Assembly (NCBI GenBank): GCA_024228115.1
Contig: JAAETT010000062.1
Span: 1-45,404 of the forward strand
Direction: 5' to 3'
From: a bacterium
GTDB taxonomy: Bacteria; Myxococcota_A; UBA9160; UBA6930
Length of the DNA stretch: 45,404 nt
In this document: positions 1 through 6,886 of the stretch, one piece after another
Layout of the letters: each line of letters opens with the position of its first letter
Position numbering within the stretch: position 1 is the first letter of the stretch
Position numbers and translations under genes: made by a program
Notes under the pieces: model-generated
Told to the model about the DNA's origin: nothing
The model's input: only the letters and a program-made list of their open reading frames with translations
Databases searched by the model: none

Positions 1-139
1 CGGTCGAGCCGGGAGGGCGTTCGCCCTGGGTCAAGGACCTTTCGACCCGGAAGATCTGAATCGGAATCCGGAACGGCGGGCTGCGTCGCCCCCCGGCCAA
101 ATGATCAGATTTCTACGCTTCTGAGTGAGCGTCTACACT
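1..139 (-). mobile_element. Left terminal inverted repeat: one end of a multicopy insertion element
   Basis: Bases 2-139 are the exact reverse complement of 45267-45404 (138 bp, no mismatch by eye). The two copies diverge at the same base, 140 here and 45266 at the other end, so this base is probably the boundary of a mobile element whose body lies outside the window. Read outward from the window, the element begins AGTGTAGACGCTCACTCAG and later contains a GATCA-bearing motif. A small internal hairpin (AGGGCG-TT-CGCCCT) lies near the window edge. No transposase is visible, so the family is not assignable; the TGTAGA-type start loosely recalls IS21-type ends, which is only an impression. Confidence 0.7.
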
Positions 140-176
140 TGGAGTCGATGCAGAGCTACGCGGTCAGTGGTGCAGC

Positions 177-299
177 TCACGCCCGCAGCACCGTCGCAGC
201 GCACGACCAGTGGCAACCGCGTTCGAGGGCGTCGAGGTGCCAGTCAATCGGATTATTGCTCGGAAGCGGATGACCGCAGCTAGGGCAGGGCGAAAGCAT
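177..299 (-). CDS. Possible small zinc-knuckle peptide (40 aa), doubtful
   Basis: A 40-codon ORF with ATG at 299 begins MLSPCPSCGHPLP and later has CHWSC, so it offers a CxxC...C-x3-C set of cysteines plus histidines that could bind zinc. It lies just inside the element end and just downstream of the HAF-repeat gene on the same strand. I do not recognise the protein. The frame stays open upstream and overlaps the end of the HAF gene in another frame. It may be a real small protein, the remnant of a longer one, or chance. Confidence 0.22.
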   Translation of the reverse strand: MLSPCPSCGHPLPSNNPIDWHLDALERGCHWSCAATVLRA

Positions 300-334
300 A
301 CGATGAGGCAACTCGGGGGTGTTCCCGCGCAAAC

Positions 335-1729
335 CTATGCCGCCGTTCGACCTGCCAGCTTTCGAGAACGCCACGCCAACATCAGCGGTATCAGCAGAGC
401 CAGCTCGGCGCCGAGGCCGCACGTAGGAGGTGTCTCGAAAATCCTCCACGGGCTACCGACGCAATACGGGTTAGGCCCAGCGGGGTCCGCATACCCATTG
501 GCGGAGAGGCCCGCGTCGTAGTCCATCTTTCCATCCCCATCGTTGTCGATTCCGTCCTGGCACTGAGGGCTCTCGGTGAAATAGCCGGCATTGAAGCAGC
601 CGGGATCACCGCCGGCAAAGTCCGTGAAACCGTCGCCGTCGTTGTCCTCGCCATCGGCACAGGGACGCGGGAGGAAGGCAATCCAGCCCTCCGCCCTACC
701 GTTGGGATTGACGCCATCGCCGACCACGACCTGACCGTCGGCGGAGACGCCTCGGGCTGACCGAAGGATCCAACCGCTCGTATCGACCCCATGTGCAGCG
801 AGAAGTTCGCTCACGCGCTCGATACCGCGCTCCTCCGTCCAGAGGAACGCCACATCCAGACCCGAATCATCGCTGCGGCCCACGACCACCGAGCCATCAG
901 CGGATACGGAAAACGCCGCACCGGCGTGTCCCGAGCGGGGGGGCAGGTAGCCAAGGGTGCGCTTCACACCTGCCTGCCACCGAAAGGGCTGTTCCCCCAA
1001 TCCAAAGACCCTGCTGGTCCCGACGATGGTGGAACCGTCGGCGGAAGCCGCGTAGGCGGCGCTCAAGGGTGCCCGAGGCGAGAGGACGCCGAGACCAAAA
1101 GGCGAATTGTGGGGAGCAGACCAATACATGGCCTCCGCGTATCCGGGGCGGGTGCCCGCGCCCACGATGATGCTGCCGTCAGCTGACACTCCCGTCGCCG
1201 CGCTTTCGTACGGACCGAGGGGAAGATCCGCCAACGGCAAGAGCGAGCCGGCGCTCCAACGGAAGCCCAGCTGGAGGGTCTGAAAGTACGCTCTACCGAC
1301 CACCACGCTTCCATCGGCGGAGACTCCGTTGGCTTCGCTGGATCCCGAGCCCACGAGGTGGCCGAAGCCGATGGCGGGGCCGGGCGCTTCCCATCGAAAT
1401 GGCTCCCTGGTGCTCACGGCGCCGGAACGATGCTGGTATCCAACGACTACGGACCCGTCATGGGAGACTGCACGGGCTTTGCTGAGTGGACGTGCGATCG
1501 CTGAGAGGCCCGTTGTTCTCGTCCAGCGAACCGCGGACCAACTCCCCCCGATCCAGGCTTGTCCTACGACGGCACTTCCGTCTCCGGAAACCGCGAGAGC
1601 GAGACTCGAGTCGCCGCCGGGGAGGTGACCCATCCCGATCAGGCTGGCTTGGGCCCAGGCACCCGAGGCAATTGACAGGATCCACGGGAGGACCAGTCGT
1701 CTCGCGAGTGGCCTCGACAATGCCGTCAG
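335..1729 (-). CDS. Secreted HAF-repeat beta-propeller protein with Cys-type C-terminal anchor
   Basis: This is a surface protein of unknown ligand. It has at least seven repeats of the type GVSADGSVVVG, each followed by a RW/W-rich strand, as in the extracellular HAF repeat family, so a propeller is expected. After the propeller come two DNDGDG calcium-loop motifs of thrombospondin-3 type. The C-terminus is a cysteine (PTCGLGAELAL), a hydrophobic stretch and then WRSRKL, the architecture of a sortable envelope tail (compare MYXO-CTERM and PEP-CTERM). The frame is open back to a GTG at 1822, but the signal peptide (ARR, then LVLPWILSIASGA, then AWAQA) starts only after 1729. An AAGGAG lies 6 nt before an in-frame CTG at 1729, and a TTG lies at 1720. 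I chose the CTG on that basis. About 464 aa. The product class is fairly sure; the start is not. Confidence 0.75.
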   Translation of the reverse strand: MTALSRPLARRLVLPWILSIASGAWAQASLIGMGHLPGGDSSLALAVSGDGSAVVGQAWIGGSWSAVRWTRTTGLSAIARPLSKARAVSHDGSVVVGYQHRSGAVSTREPFRWEAPGPAIGFGHLVGSGSSEANGVSADGSVVVGRAYFQTLQLGFRWSAGSLLPLADLPLGPYESAATGVSADGSIIVGAGTRPGYAEAMYWSAPHNSPFGLGVLSPRAPLSAAYAASADGSTIVGTSRVFGLGEQPFRWQAGVKRTLGYLPPRSGHAGAAFSVSADGSVVVGRSDDSGLDVAFLWTEERGIERVSELLAAHGVDTSGWILRSARGVSADGQVVVGDGVNPNGRAEGWIAFLPRPCADGEDNDGDGFTDFAGGDPGCFNAGYFTESPQCQDGIDNDGDGKMDYDAGLSANGYADPAGPNPYCVGSPWRIFETPPTCGLGAELALLIPLMLAWRSRKLAGRTAA

Positions 1730-2239
1730 GGGATTCTCCTTGAGAGCCGACCTGAATCGCTCCGGGGGCCGCCGCCGGCCTTTGGTTGGTCCCCAAGCTA
1801 GGGAACTGGCATGCCACCGCACAAGCCGACATCTCCATTGGAGACTGAACCTCCGGGTTCTCGGGAGACTCTGTCGTGTCCTGGGTTTCGCGGAGGCGAA
1901 TAACTGGACTCGTGCTGCCGTTCACGATGCGTGCGCCCTGGGTCATGGAAGCCTCAGGCTTCTCAGGCCTGCCCGGCGACAATTGGGCGACAAGCATCTA
2001 CTCGTCGGAGTCCTTGTTTCTCGCGGACTTGCGACGCTTCTTCACGAGTTGGAGTCCCGTTGGGGACGCCACTCTGCGAAACCGCGGACTTGGCGCGGCC
2101 CGAAGTGGGCGGGCGGCAGGCGGCGGCAAAGTTCCGGCATGTAGGGCTGGGAAGCCCAGGTCCCCTGCCTGCGATCACGACTCCCTGATGGATGGTCCTG
2201 CTCGCTATGGCCCTGCATATCAGACTCGCGACCGATCAG
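1730..2239. other. Non-coding stretch with one dispersed repeat
   Basis: There is no convincing gene here. Overlapping ORFs on both strands have the arginine/proline/serine-rich composition of shadow frames. The stretch holds repeat copy A (1876-1934) and, right after it, a small hairpin GAAGCC-TCA-GGCTTC at 1948-1962. The rest has no recognisable signal. Confidence 0.5.
1876..1934 (+). repeat. Dispersed repeat, copy A (59 bp)
   Basis: This copy matches 4053-4109 on the opposite strand at roughly 90% by eye. Shared blocks include GTGTCCTGGGTTT, GGAGGCGAA and GCTGCCGTTCACGATGCGTGC. Together the two copies form an inverted pair around the methyltransferase and PEP-CTERM-like genes. The nature of the repeat is unknown. 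Confidence 0.65.
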
Positions 2240-3073
2240 TCAGCGCCGCTCAGCGACCGCGTAGCGTTCGACCCCGTGCGCCGGTTCGGTGTCGATGTCG
2301 GAGATCATCGCCCAACCGGTACCGTCGATGTACTCGGGTAGATCCTCGCTGCGGACGGCGGACTTCCAAGGCTCTCCGACGAGGCGCACGAGGACCGAGA
2401 GGATTTTTCGTTCACCGGGGATCGTGTGTGTGAACACGATCCGGCTTCCTGGCGAAGTGCAGGCGCCCGTCTCACTCAGCAGACCTCGCACCTCATCGTC
2501 TGTCAGGTACTGGAAGAGGCCCTCTGCCACGAGCACCGAGGGCTGTGAGAACTGCCAGCGACCGTCCTCCGACAACACCCTCGAGAGAGCACGCTCGCCG
2601 AGATCGGCCGCGATCTGAATCATGTTCGCCGGCTGACCCTCTATGGCGACTCCTCTGGCCGTGGCCGCAGAGGTCGTGGGATGGTCGATCTCGAAGAAGC
2701 GCACGTGGCTGTGTTGCGGCGCGAGTCTCAGGCAAAGGGTGTCGAAGCCAGCACCGAGGACCAGCACCTGTCGCGCGCCCTGCCTTATCGCGGCCTCCAC
2801 CTGCTGGTGCACGAAGATCTTGCGATGGCCGAAGCCTTCCCACTGCCCCGGCATCATGTGATCCTGGATCTGGTAGACGCGGACCATCCACTGCTTCTTC
2901 GATGCGCGCATCAGGCCTGGGCCGTAGCCCGGTGACCCCGAGGCCAGGAGCAGGCGCTCGCTGATTTCTGCCAGACCAAGAGGAAGCCGTTGCGCCCAGT
3001 CGTCCTTCACGCTCAACGTGATCAAGCCAAGCGCAACCTTGAGAGCCGTCTGGCTGATTCGCCCTTGTTTCAC
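2240..3073 (-). CDS. Leucine carboxyl methyltransferase-family (LCM) SAM-dependent methyltransferase
   Basis: This is a class I SAM methyltransferase of the LCM type (PPM1/TIGR00027-like). The key region is VLVLGAGFDTLCLRLA (SAM-binding motif I with the GAGFDT signature), followed by FFEIDHP, the acidic residue that holds the ribose in this family. VLVAEGLFQYL is the family's motif near the active site. The natural substrate of bacterial members is mostly unknown and cannot be told here. The start is a GTG with AAGGG 8 nt upstream, giving 277 aa, usual for the family. It stands alone on the minus strand within the segment bounded by the inverted 59-bp repeats, so it may be part of a transferred unit. 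Confidence 0.85.
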   Translation of the reverse strand: MKQGRISQTALKVALGLITLSVKDDWAQRLPLGLAEISERLLLASGSPGYGPGLMRASKKQWMVRVYQIQDHMMPGQWEGFGHRKIFVHQQVEAAIRQGARQVLVLGAGFDTLCLRLAPQHSHVRFFEIDHPTTSAATARGVAIEGQPANMIQIAADLGERALSRVLSEDGRWQFSQPSVLVAEGLFQYLTDDEVRGLLSETGACTSPGSRIVFTHTIPGERKILSVLVRLVGEPWKSAVRSEDLPEYIDGTGWAMISDIDTEPAHGVERYAVAERR

Positions 3074-3285
3074 GACCGAATCCCTTGGAGATTCCTGTAT
3101 GGCGAGAGGATGCGCGGTTCACGCCGACTAACGAAGCCTACAGGATGAGAGCCCTCGGCCGAGAACGCGGCAGCTCTTGCAGCATCGTAGCAGCAGGGGT
3201 TGGATCGATCGCCAAGCCGTCAAGACTCGGGTTGACTCCGAACTCCTGGCCCGCCCAACTGCCGGCTGAAAGGCCTCGCCCGCTT

Positions 3286-3945
3286 CTAGCTGGATCGACC
3301 TTTGCCGCTGATCTTGAGAAAGCCAACAAGAGACGAGAGGAGCAGCCAGCCAGAAGAAGGCGCCGGGAGAACCCCAACCTCCGTCTTGATCATCAAATGA
3401 TCCCAGTTCGTGTCGTGACCGTTGAGCTGAACGCCGGTGATGTATCCGATGTCTGTCGGTGCTGCATAGAAGGAATCATGAAGGGCGACCGCGTTCAACC
3501 CGGCCGCCCATGCAAATGCCATGTCACTGATGCTTGGAATCGGTTCGACAGAAAACGTTCCCAATGTTCCGAACCATGTGATTCTGCCTGAGTCCAGGAA
3601 GGGTTCATGATAGATGGCAGCTTCGGTAACGACTTCTCCAGGCGCCAGAGTGAAGGTGATCGTGTGCCCAGTCCCTAGACCACCTTGCAAGAACAGCGAA
3701 TGCTGAGCTTCTCCGGCCAGCGAGACAACACCCTCTCCAGCCTGAAAGAACACGGCATTGTTAGTAGGCAGCAGATCTGTCGAATGCACGAATACTGCGT
3801 CGGCGAACCCGCTCGCTGCTGGATCGCTGTCGAGATTGAAATCTTCCACGTACGTGGGAATAAACGAGATCACGGCGCCGGCCCCTTGGGACCAGAACAG
3901 AATCATGCTTGCCAATAGAAGACGCGACGCTGAGTTTCTTGCCAA
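3286..3945 (-). CDS. PEP-CTERM-like secreted protein
   Basis: This looks like an exosortase-sorted exported protein. It has an N-terminal signal peptide (SRLLLASMILFW ending near GAGA) and a beta-rich body without recognised domain. The C-terminal tail VLPAPSSGWLLLSSLVGFL ends in GKGRSS, the order of a PEP-CTERM tail, but with PAP instead of PEP. The open frame reaches back to a TTG at 3984; I prefer the TTG at 3945 because GGGGAG lies 9 nt before it and the signal peptide then starts at once. About 219 aa. Its base composition appears less GC-rich than that of its neighbours, which fits acquisition by transfer. No exosortase gene is in the window. The function is unknown. Confidence 0.65.
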   Translation of the reverse strand: MARNSASRLLLASMILFWSQGAGAVISFIPTYVEDFNLDSDPAASGFADAVFVHSTDLLPTNNAVFFQAGEGVVSLAGEAQHSLFLQGGLGTGHTITFTLAPGEVVTEAAIYHEPFLDSGRITWFGTLGTFSVEPIPSISDMAFAWAAGLNAVALHDSFYAAPTDIGYITGVQLNGHDTNWDHLMIKTEVGVLPAPSSGWLLLSSLVGFLKISGKGRSS

Positions 3946-4052
3946 CAGATACCGCTCCCCGAGAAAAAGCCATTTATGCTTCAAATTCGGTGCGAGTCAA
4001 GCAGAATCGCCCCGCTGAACAGCATGGTCTCACCCGTGGAGTATGAACTACG

Positions 4053-4109
4053 GCACGCATCGTGAACGGCAGCAGGGTCCAGTTGTTCGCCTCCGAAAAC
4101 CCAGGACAC
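4053..4109 (-). repeat. Dispersed repeat, copy B (57 bp)
   Basis: This is the reverse-oriented partner of 1876-1934. It starts with GCACGCATCGTGAACGGCAG and ends with CCCAGGACAC on the plus strand. It lies between the PEP-CTERM-like gene and tRNA-Leu, so the inverted pair ends close to a tRNA gene, a common border for inserted DNA. Confidence 0.65.
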
Positions 4110-4226
4110 ACCATTCGCCTGCAACCACGCCCCGGGCTCCCCATTTCGAGGTGTGCCGATCTTGTGTCAACCACCAGATTCCTTTTCTAGTGATCTGCAA
4201 CGTGTCGGCCTTGCTTGGGTGGCCAG

Positions 4227-4250
4227 AAACCTTGAGAAATCAAGCGGTTT
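4227..4250 (-). terminator. Hairpin just 3' of tRNA-Leu, possible terminator
   Basis: The plus-strand sequence AAACC-TTGA-GAAA-TCAA-GC-GGTTT folds into a short stem-loop starting 3 nt beyond the tRNA 3' end. It has no strong U-tract, so terminator function is only plausible. Confidence 0.3.
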
Positions 4251-4253
4251 CAG

Positions 4254-4340
4254 TGGTGCCCAGGACTGGAGTCGAACCAGCACGTCCTTGCGAACACTAG
4301 ATTCTGAGTCTAGCGCGTCTACCAATTCCGCCACCTGGGC
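4254..4340 (-). tRNA. tRNA-Leu (anticodon CAG)
   Basis: The minus strand folds as a class II tRNA of 87 nt with encoded CCA. The acceptor stem is GCCCAGG pairing with CCTGGGC. The D-arm contains GGCGGAATTGGTAGACGC. The anticodon stem CTAGA/TCTAG encloses the loop CTCAGAA, giving anticodon CAG for the codon CUG. There is a long variable arm (TGTTCGCAAGGACG) and a T-arm with GGTTCGACTCC. The long variable arm fits leucine. Confidence 0.95.
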
Positions 4341-4417
4341 ACAGGCCGGAGGAGGCTACGGGGCGGTCCCCGGGCCGTCAACTCGCGCCGGATGGACGTC
4401 CTTCCGGCCTCGAAACT

Positions 4418-6403
4418 TCAACTCGCAGCCGCGTTTTCGCCATCTGCATCGGCCATCGCGCCAAGCTCTGCACCGAGGCGTTCATACTCTGCGTAGAGGG
4501 CTTCGATTTCGCTTCCCAGTTCGGTGCGCTCGGCTTCCAGGCCGCGCAGGCGGTCCGGCTCCTTGAACAGGCCGGGATCGGCCAGCTTCCAGCCGAGTTC
4601 GGAGACGGCGCTCTCCTTTTCGAGGATCTCGGCTTCGATCTTCTCGATGCGCCGCTCGATCTTCTGCCGGGCCTTGCGGCGCTCGCGTTCGTCGCGTCGG
4701 CGCTCCTTGTTGGAAGCCGGTTCGGGCGGCGTCGGTTTCTTCTGCTCGGGCGGCGCAGCGGCCAGCGCCTCGGGTGCGTCCTTCTTTGGCTTCGTCTGCT
4801 TCGGCTCGGCGACTCTTCGCAGATAGTCGTCGTAGTTTCCCGGGAAGAAGCGCAGCCGACCGTCTTCCACCTCGATGACGCGCGATGCCAGCGAGTTGAT
4901 GAACGCACGATCGTGCGAGATGAACACGAGGGTTCCCTTGTACCCGCCGAGCGCCTCTTCGAGCACCTCGCAGGCTTGAACGTCCAGGTGGTTGGTCGGC
5001 TCGTCGAGCACCAGCACATTCGAAGGTCGAAGCAGCAGCTTGGCCAGGGCGAGGCGCGCCTTCTCGCCACCGGAGAGAACGCTGACACGTTTCTCCACGT
5101 CATCACCACTGAACAGGAACGCGCCGAGATGACCACGCAGACGGGCTACATCACCCGTCTCGGCACCGCTTTCCAGTTCCCCCAGGACGCTGCGCTTCGG
5201 GTCCAGGGATTCGAGTTGATGCTGGGCGTAGAACGCTACCTCGACCCGATGGCCAAGCTCGCGCTTGCCTGTCTCGAAAGGCAACACGCCCGCCAGGATC
5301 CGAAGCAGCGTTGATTTTCCGGCACCGTTCGGCCCGACCAACGCGACGCGGTCGCCCCGCTCGATCTGGAGGTCGATGCCTTCATAGACGATCTTGTCGT
5401 CGTATCGCTTGTGGATGTCTTCCAGGGCGATCGGAATGGCCCCGGCCCGCGAGGGCTCGGGGATCTTCAAGCGAATGCGCCGTTTGTCCTCGTCCGGCAG
5501 TTCGATCTGTTCCTGCCGTTCGAGGGACTTGACGCGGCTCTGCACCTGTCGCGCCTTGCTCGCCTTGGAACGGAAGCGTTCGATGAAGCGTTCGGTTTCC
5601 GCCGTCTTCCGATCTTGGCTCTTCTTGCGAGCCAGTAGCTCTTCTTTGCGGCGTACACGCTCTTCGAGATAGAAGTCGTAGCCGCCCGGGTAGACCATGA
5701 AGCGTCCGAGGGCGAGTTCGGCCACTCGTCGCACGTGCCGGCGCAGGAACGTGCGATCGTGGGAGATGACGATCACGCCTCCGCGAAAGGCGGTCAGGGT
5801 TTCTTCGAACCATTGGATCGAGGGCAGGTCGAGGTGGTTGGTGGGTTCGTCGAGGAGCAACACATCCGGCTCGGCGAGCAGCAACTTGGCGAGCTCCACC
5901 CGCATCAGCCAGCCACCACTGAAGGTTCGCAGTGGGCGTCCGCGAGCTTCTTCGCTGAAGCCCAGGCCGGCCAGGATGCGTTCGATTCGCGCTTCGCGTT
6001 CGAAGCCGCCCGCATGCTCGAAGCGGGCGTTGGCCGCATCGTAGGCCTCCGCCAGGTCGCTGCTCACTTCGCCGGCTTCGGTCATCTGGGCTTCGAGTTC
6101 GCGCAGGTCCCGCTCCAGATCCTCGATATGGGCCAGGGCGCGGCCGGTCTCTTCGCGGACCGTGCAGTCCTGGGCCGGGTCGATCTCCTGGCGGAGAATG
6201 CCGACGCGGGCGCCGCGGCGGACACTGCGCCGGCCCGCATCCGGCGCTTCGTCGCCCGCGGCGATGCGTAGAAGTGTGGTCTTGCCGGCGCCATTGGCAC
6301 CGACCAGGCCGATGCGATCGCCTGCGCCTACCTCCAACGACACGCCGCTGAACAGCGAGCGCGAGCCGAAGCTGCGAGAGACGTCATCGAGCCGGAGCAA
6401 CAT
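4418..6403 (-). CDS. ABC-F family ATPase (YheS/ABCF3-like ribosome-associated)
   Basis: ABC-F proteins have two ATPase domains and no membrane part; they act on the ribosome E site rather than in transport. Here the first Walker A is GANGAGKTT (about residues 35-43), with FSGGW and LLLDEPTNHLDL. The second is GPNGAGKST with LSGGEKARLALAKLLL and LVLDEPTNHLDV. The linker between them contains RFRSKASKARQVQSRVKSLER-type sequence, the tRNA-interacting linker typical of YheS. The C-terminus is a charged coiled coil (ERRRDERERRKARQKIERR). The length, 661 aa, is usual. It starts at ATG 6403 and follows no close gene on its strand. It could equally be called Uup-like; the linker argues for YheS. Housekeeping translation factor rather than antibiotic resistance, by inference. 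Confidence 0.92.
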   Translation of the reverse strand: MLLRLDDVSRSFGSRSLFSGVSLEVGAGDRIGLVGANGAGKTTLLRIAAGDEAPDAGRRSVRRGARVGILRQEIDPAQDCTVREETGRALAHIEDLERDLRELEAQMTEAGEVSSDLAEAYDAANARFEHAGGFEREARIERILAGLGFSEEARGRPLRTFSGGWLMRVELAKLLLAEPDVLLLDEPTNHLDLPSIQWFEETLTAFRGGVIVISHDRTFLRRHVRRVAELALGRFMVYPGGYDFYLEERVRRKEELLARKKSQDRKTAETERFIERFRSKASKARQVQSRVKSLERQEQIELPDEDKRRIRLKIPEPSRAGAIPIALEDIHKRYDDKIVYEGIDLQIERGDRVALVGPNGAGKSTLLRILAGVLPFETGKRELGHRVEVAFYAQHQLESLDPKRSVLGELESGAETGDVARLRGHLGAFLFSGDDVEKRVSVLSGGEKARLALAKLLLRPSNVLVLDEPTNHLDVQACEVLEEALGGYKGTLVFISHDRAFINSLASRVIEVEDGRLRFFPGNYDDYLRRVAEPKQTKPKKDAPEALAAAPPEQKKPTPPEPASNKERRRDERERRKARQKIERRIEKIEAEILEKESAVSELGWKLADPGLFKEPDRLRGLEAERTELGSEIEALYAEYERLGAELGAMADADGENAAAS

Positions 6404-6497
6404 GGGGCCGGGAACCTAGGCAGCCGATGCCCTGGGCGCGAATCCCCCTCAACTCGGGCGCCACCTACGCCGAAACGGGGATCGGGGGTTACGCAAG

Positions 6498-6785
6498 GTG
6501 AACACGGAGAAGCTGCTCGAGATCGGAGAACGAGGGATCCACCTGCTCTTTGACCGGCAGATGATCTCGGAAGCCTTCGAGCAGGATGCGGATCTCCTCC
6601 GTGAGGATGTCTCCGGGCGCCTGGAGGAGATCCAGAGGGCGATTCAAGCCCTGGTGGAATTCGAGACGCCAGAGCAGGGACATCGCTTCGTCGCGCACCT
6701 GGCGCCCTCGGTTCGCCACGTGCTCGTGCTCCTGTACTTCGAGCTCCTCGATGGCCGGCTTCGCCAAAACCCCACCCTCCACTAG
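6498..6785 (+). CDS. Small hypothetical protein (95 aa)
   Basis: I do not recognise this gene. It starts at a GTG (AAGG lies only just upstream, so the start is uncertain) and encodes an acidic, mostly helical soluble protein (FDRQMISEAFEQDADLL, then EEIQRAIQALVEFETPEQG) without cysteine, signal peptide or membrane segment. An ORF of almost the same length lies on the other strand (6489-6782), but this frame has the more natural amino-acid use. It converges with the helicase gene, and the long hairpin at 6796-6886 begins 10 nt after its stop codon. Confidence 0.5.
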   Translation: MNTEKLLEIGERGIHLLFDRQMISEAFEQDADLLREDVSGRLEEIQRAIQALVEFETPEQGHRFVAHLAPSVRHVLVLLYFELLDGRLRQNPTLH

Positions 6786-6795
6786 AAGAAGCGGA

Positions 6796-6886
6796 AGCGG
6801 GGACGTTCTTTCCGCTGTTTCCGTTATCCGGTTTCCCGCGGAGGGGGAAATCGGATAACGGAAACAGCGGAAAGAACGTCCCCGCT
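6796..6886. repeat. Long hairpin element 1 (42-bp arms) between convergent genes
   Basis: Arm 6796-6837 pairs with 6845-6886 over 42 positions, broken only by one G-T pair (6831/6851); the loop is GCGGAGG. The outer end of the arm reads AGCGGGGACG, the same as in the hairpin at 38286-38380. The stop codon of the helicase gene (6885-6887) overlaps the outer end of the right arm. In RNA it would form a very stable stem from either side, so it may serve as a two-way transcription end or as an mRNA 3' stabiliser. It probably spread as a non-autonomous palindromic element. Confidence 0.85.

Noticed and set aside
1876-4109. Integron attC-like sites around gene cassettes
   Set aside because: The repeats are inverted rather than direct, lack RYYYAAC/GTTRRRY boxes in the right places, and no integrase is seen.
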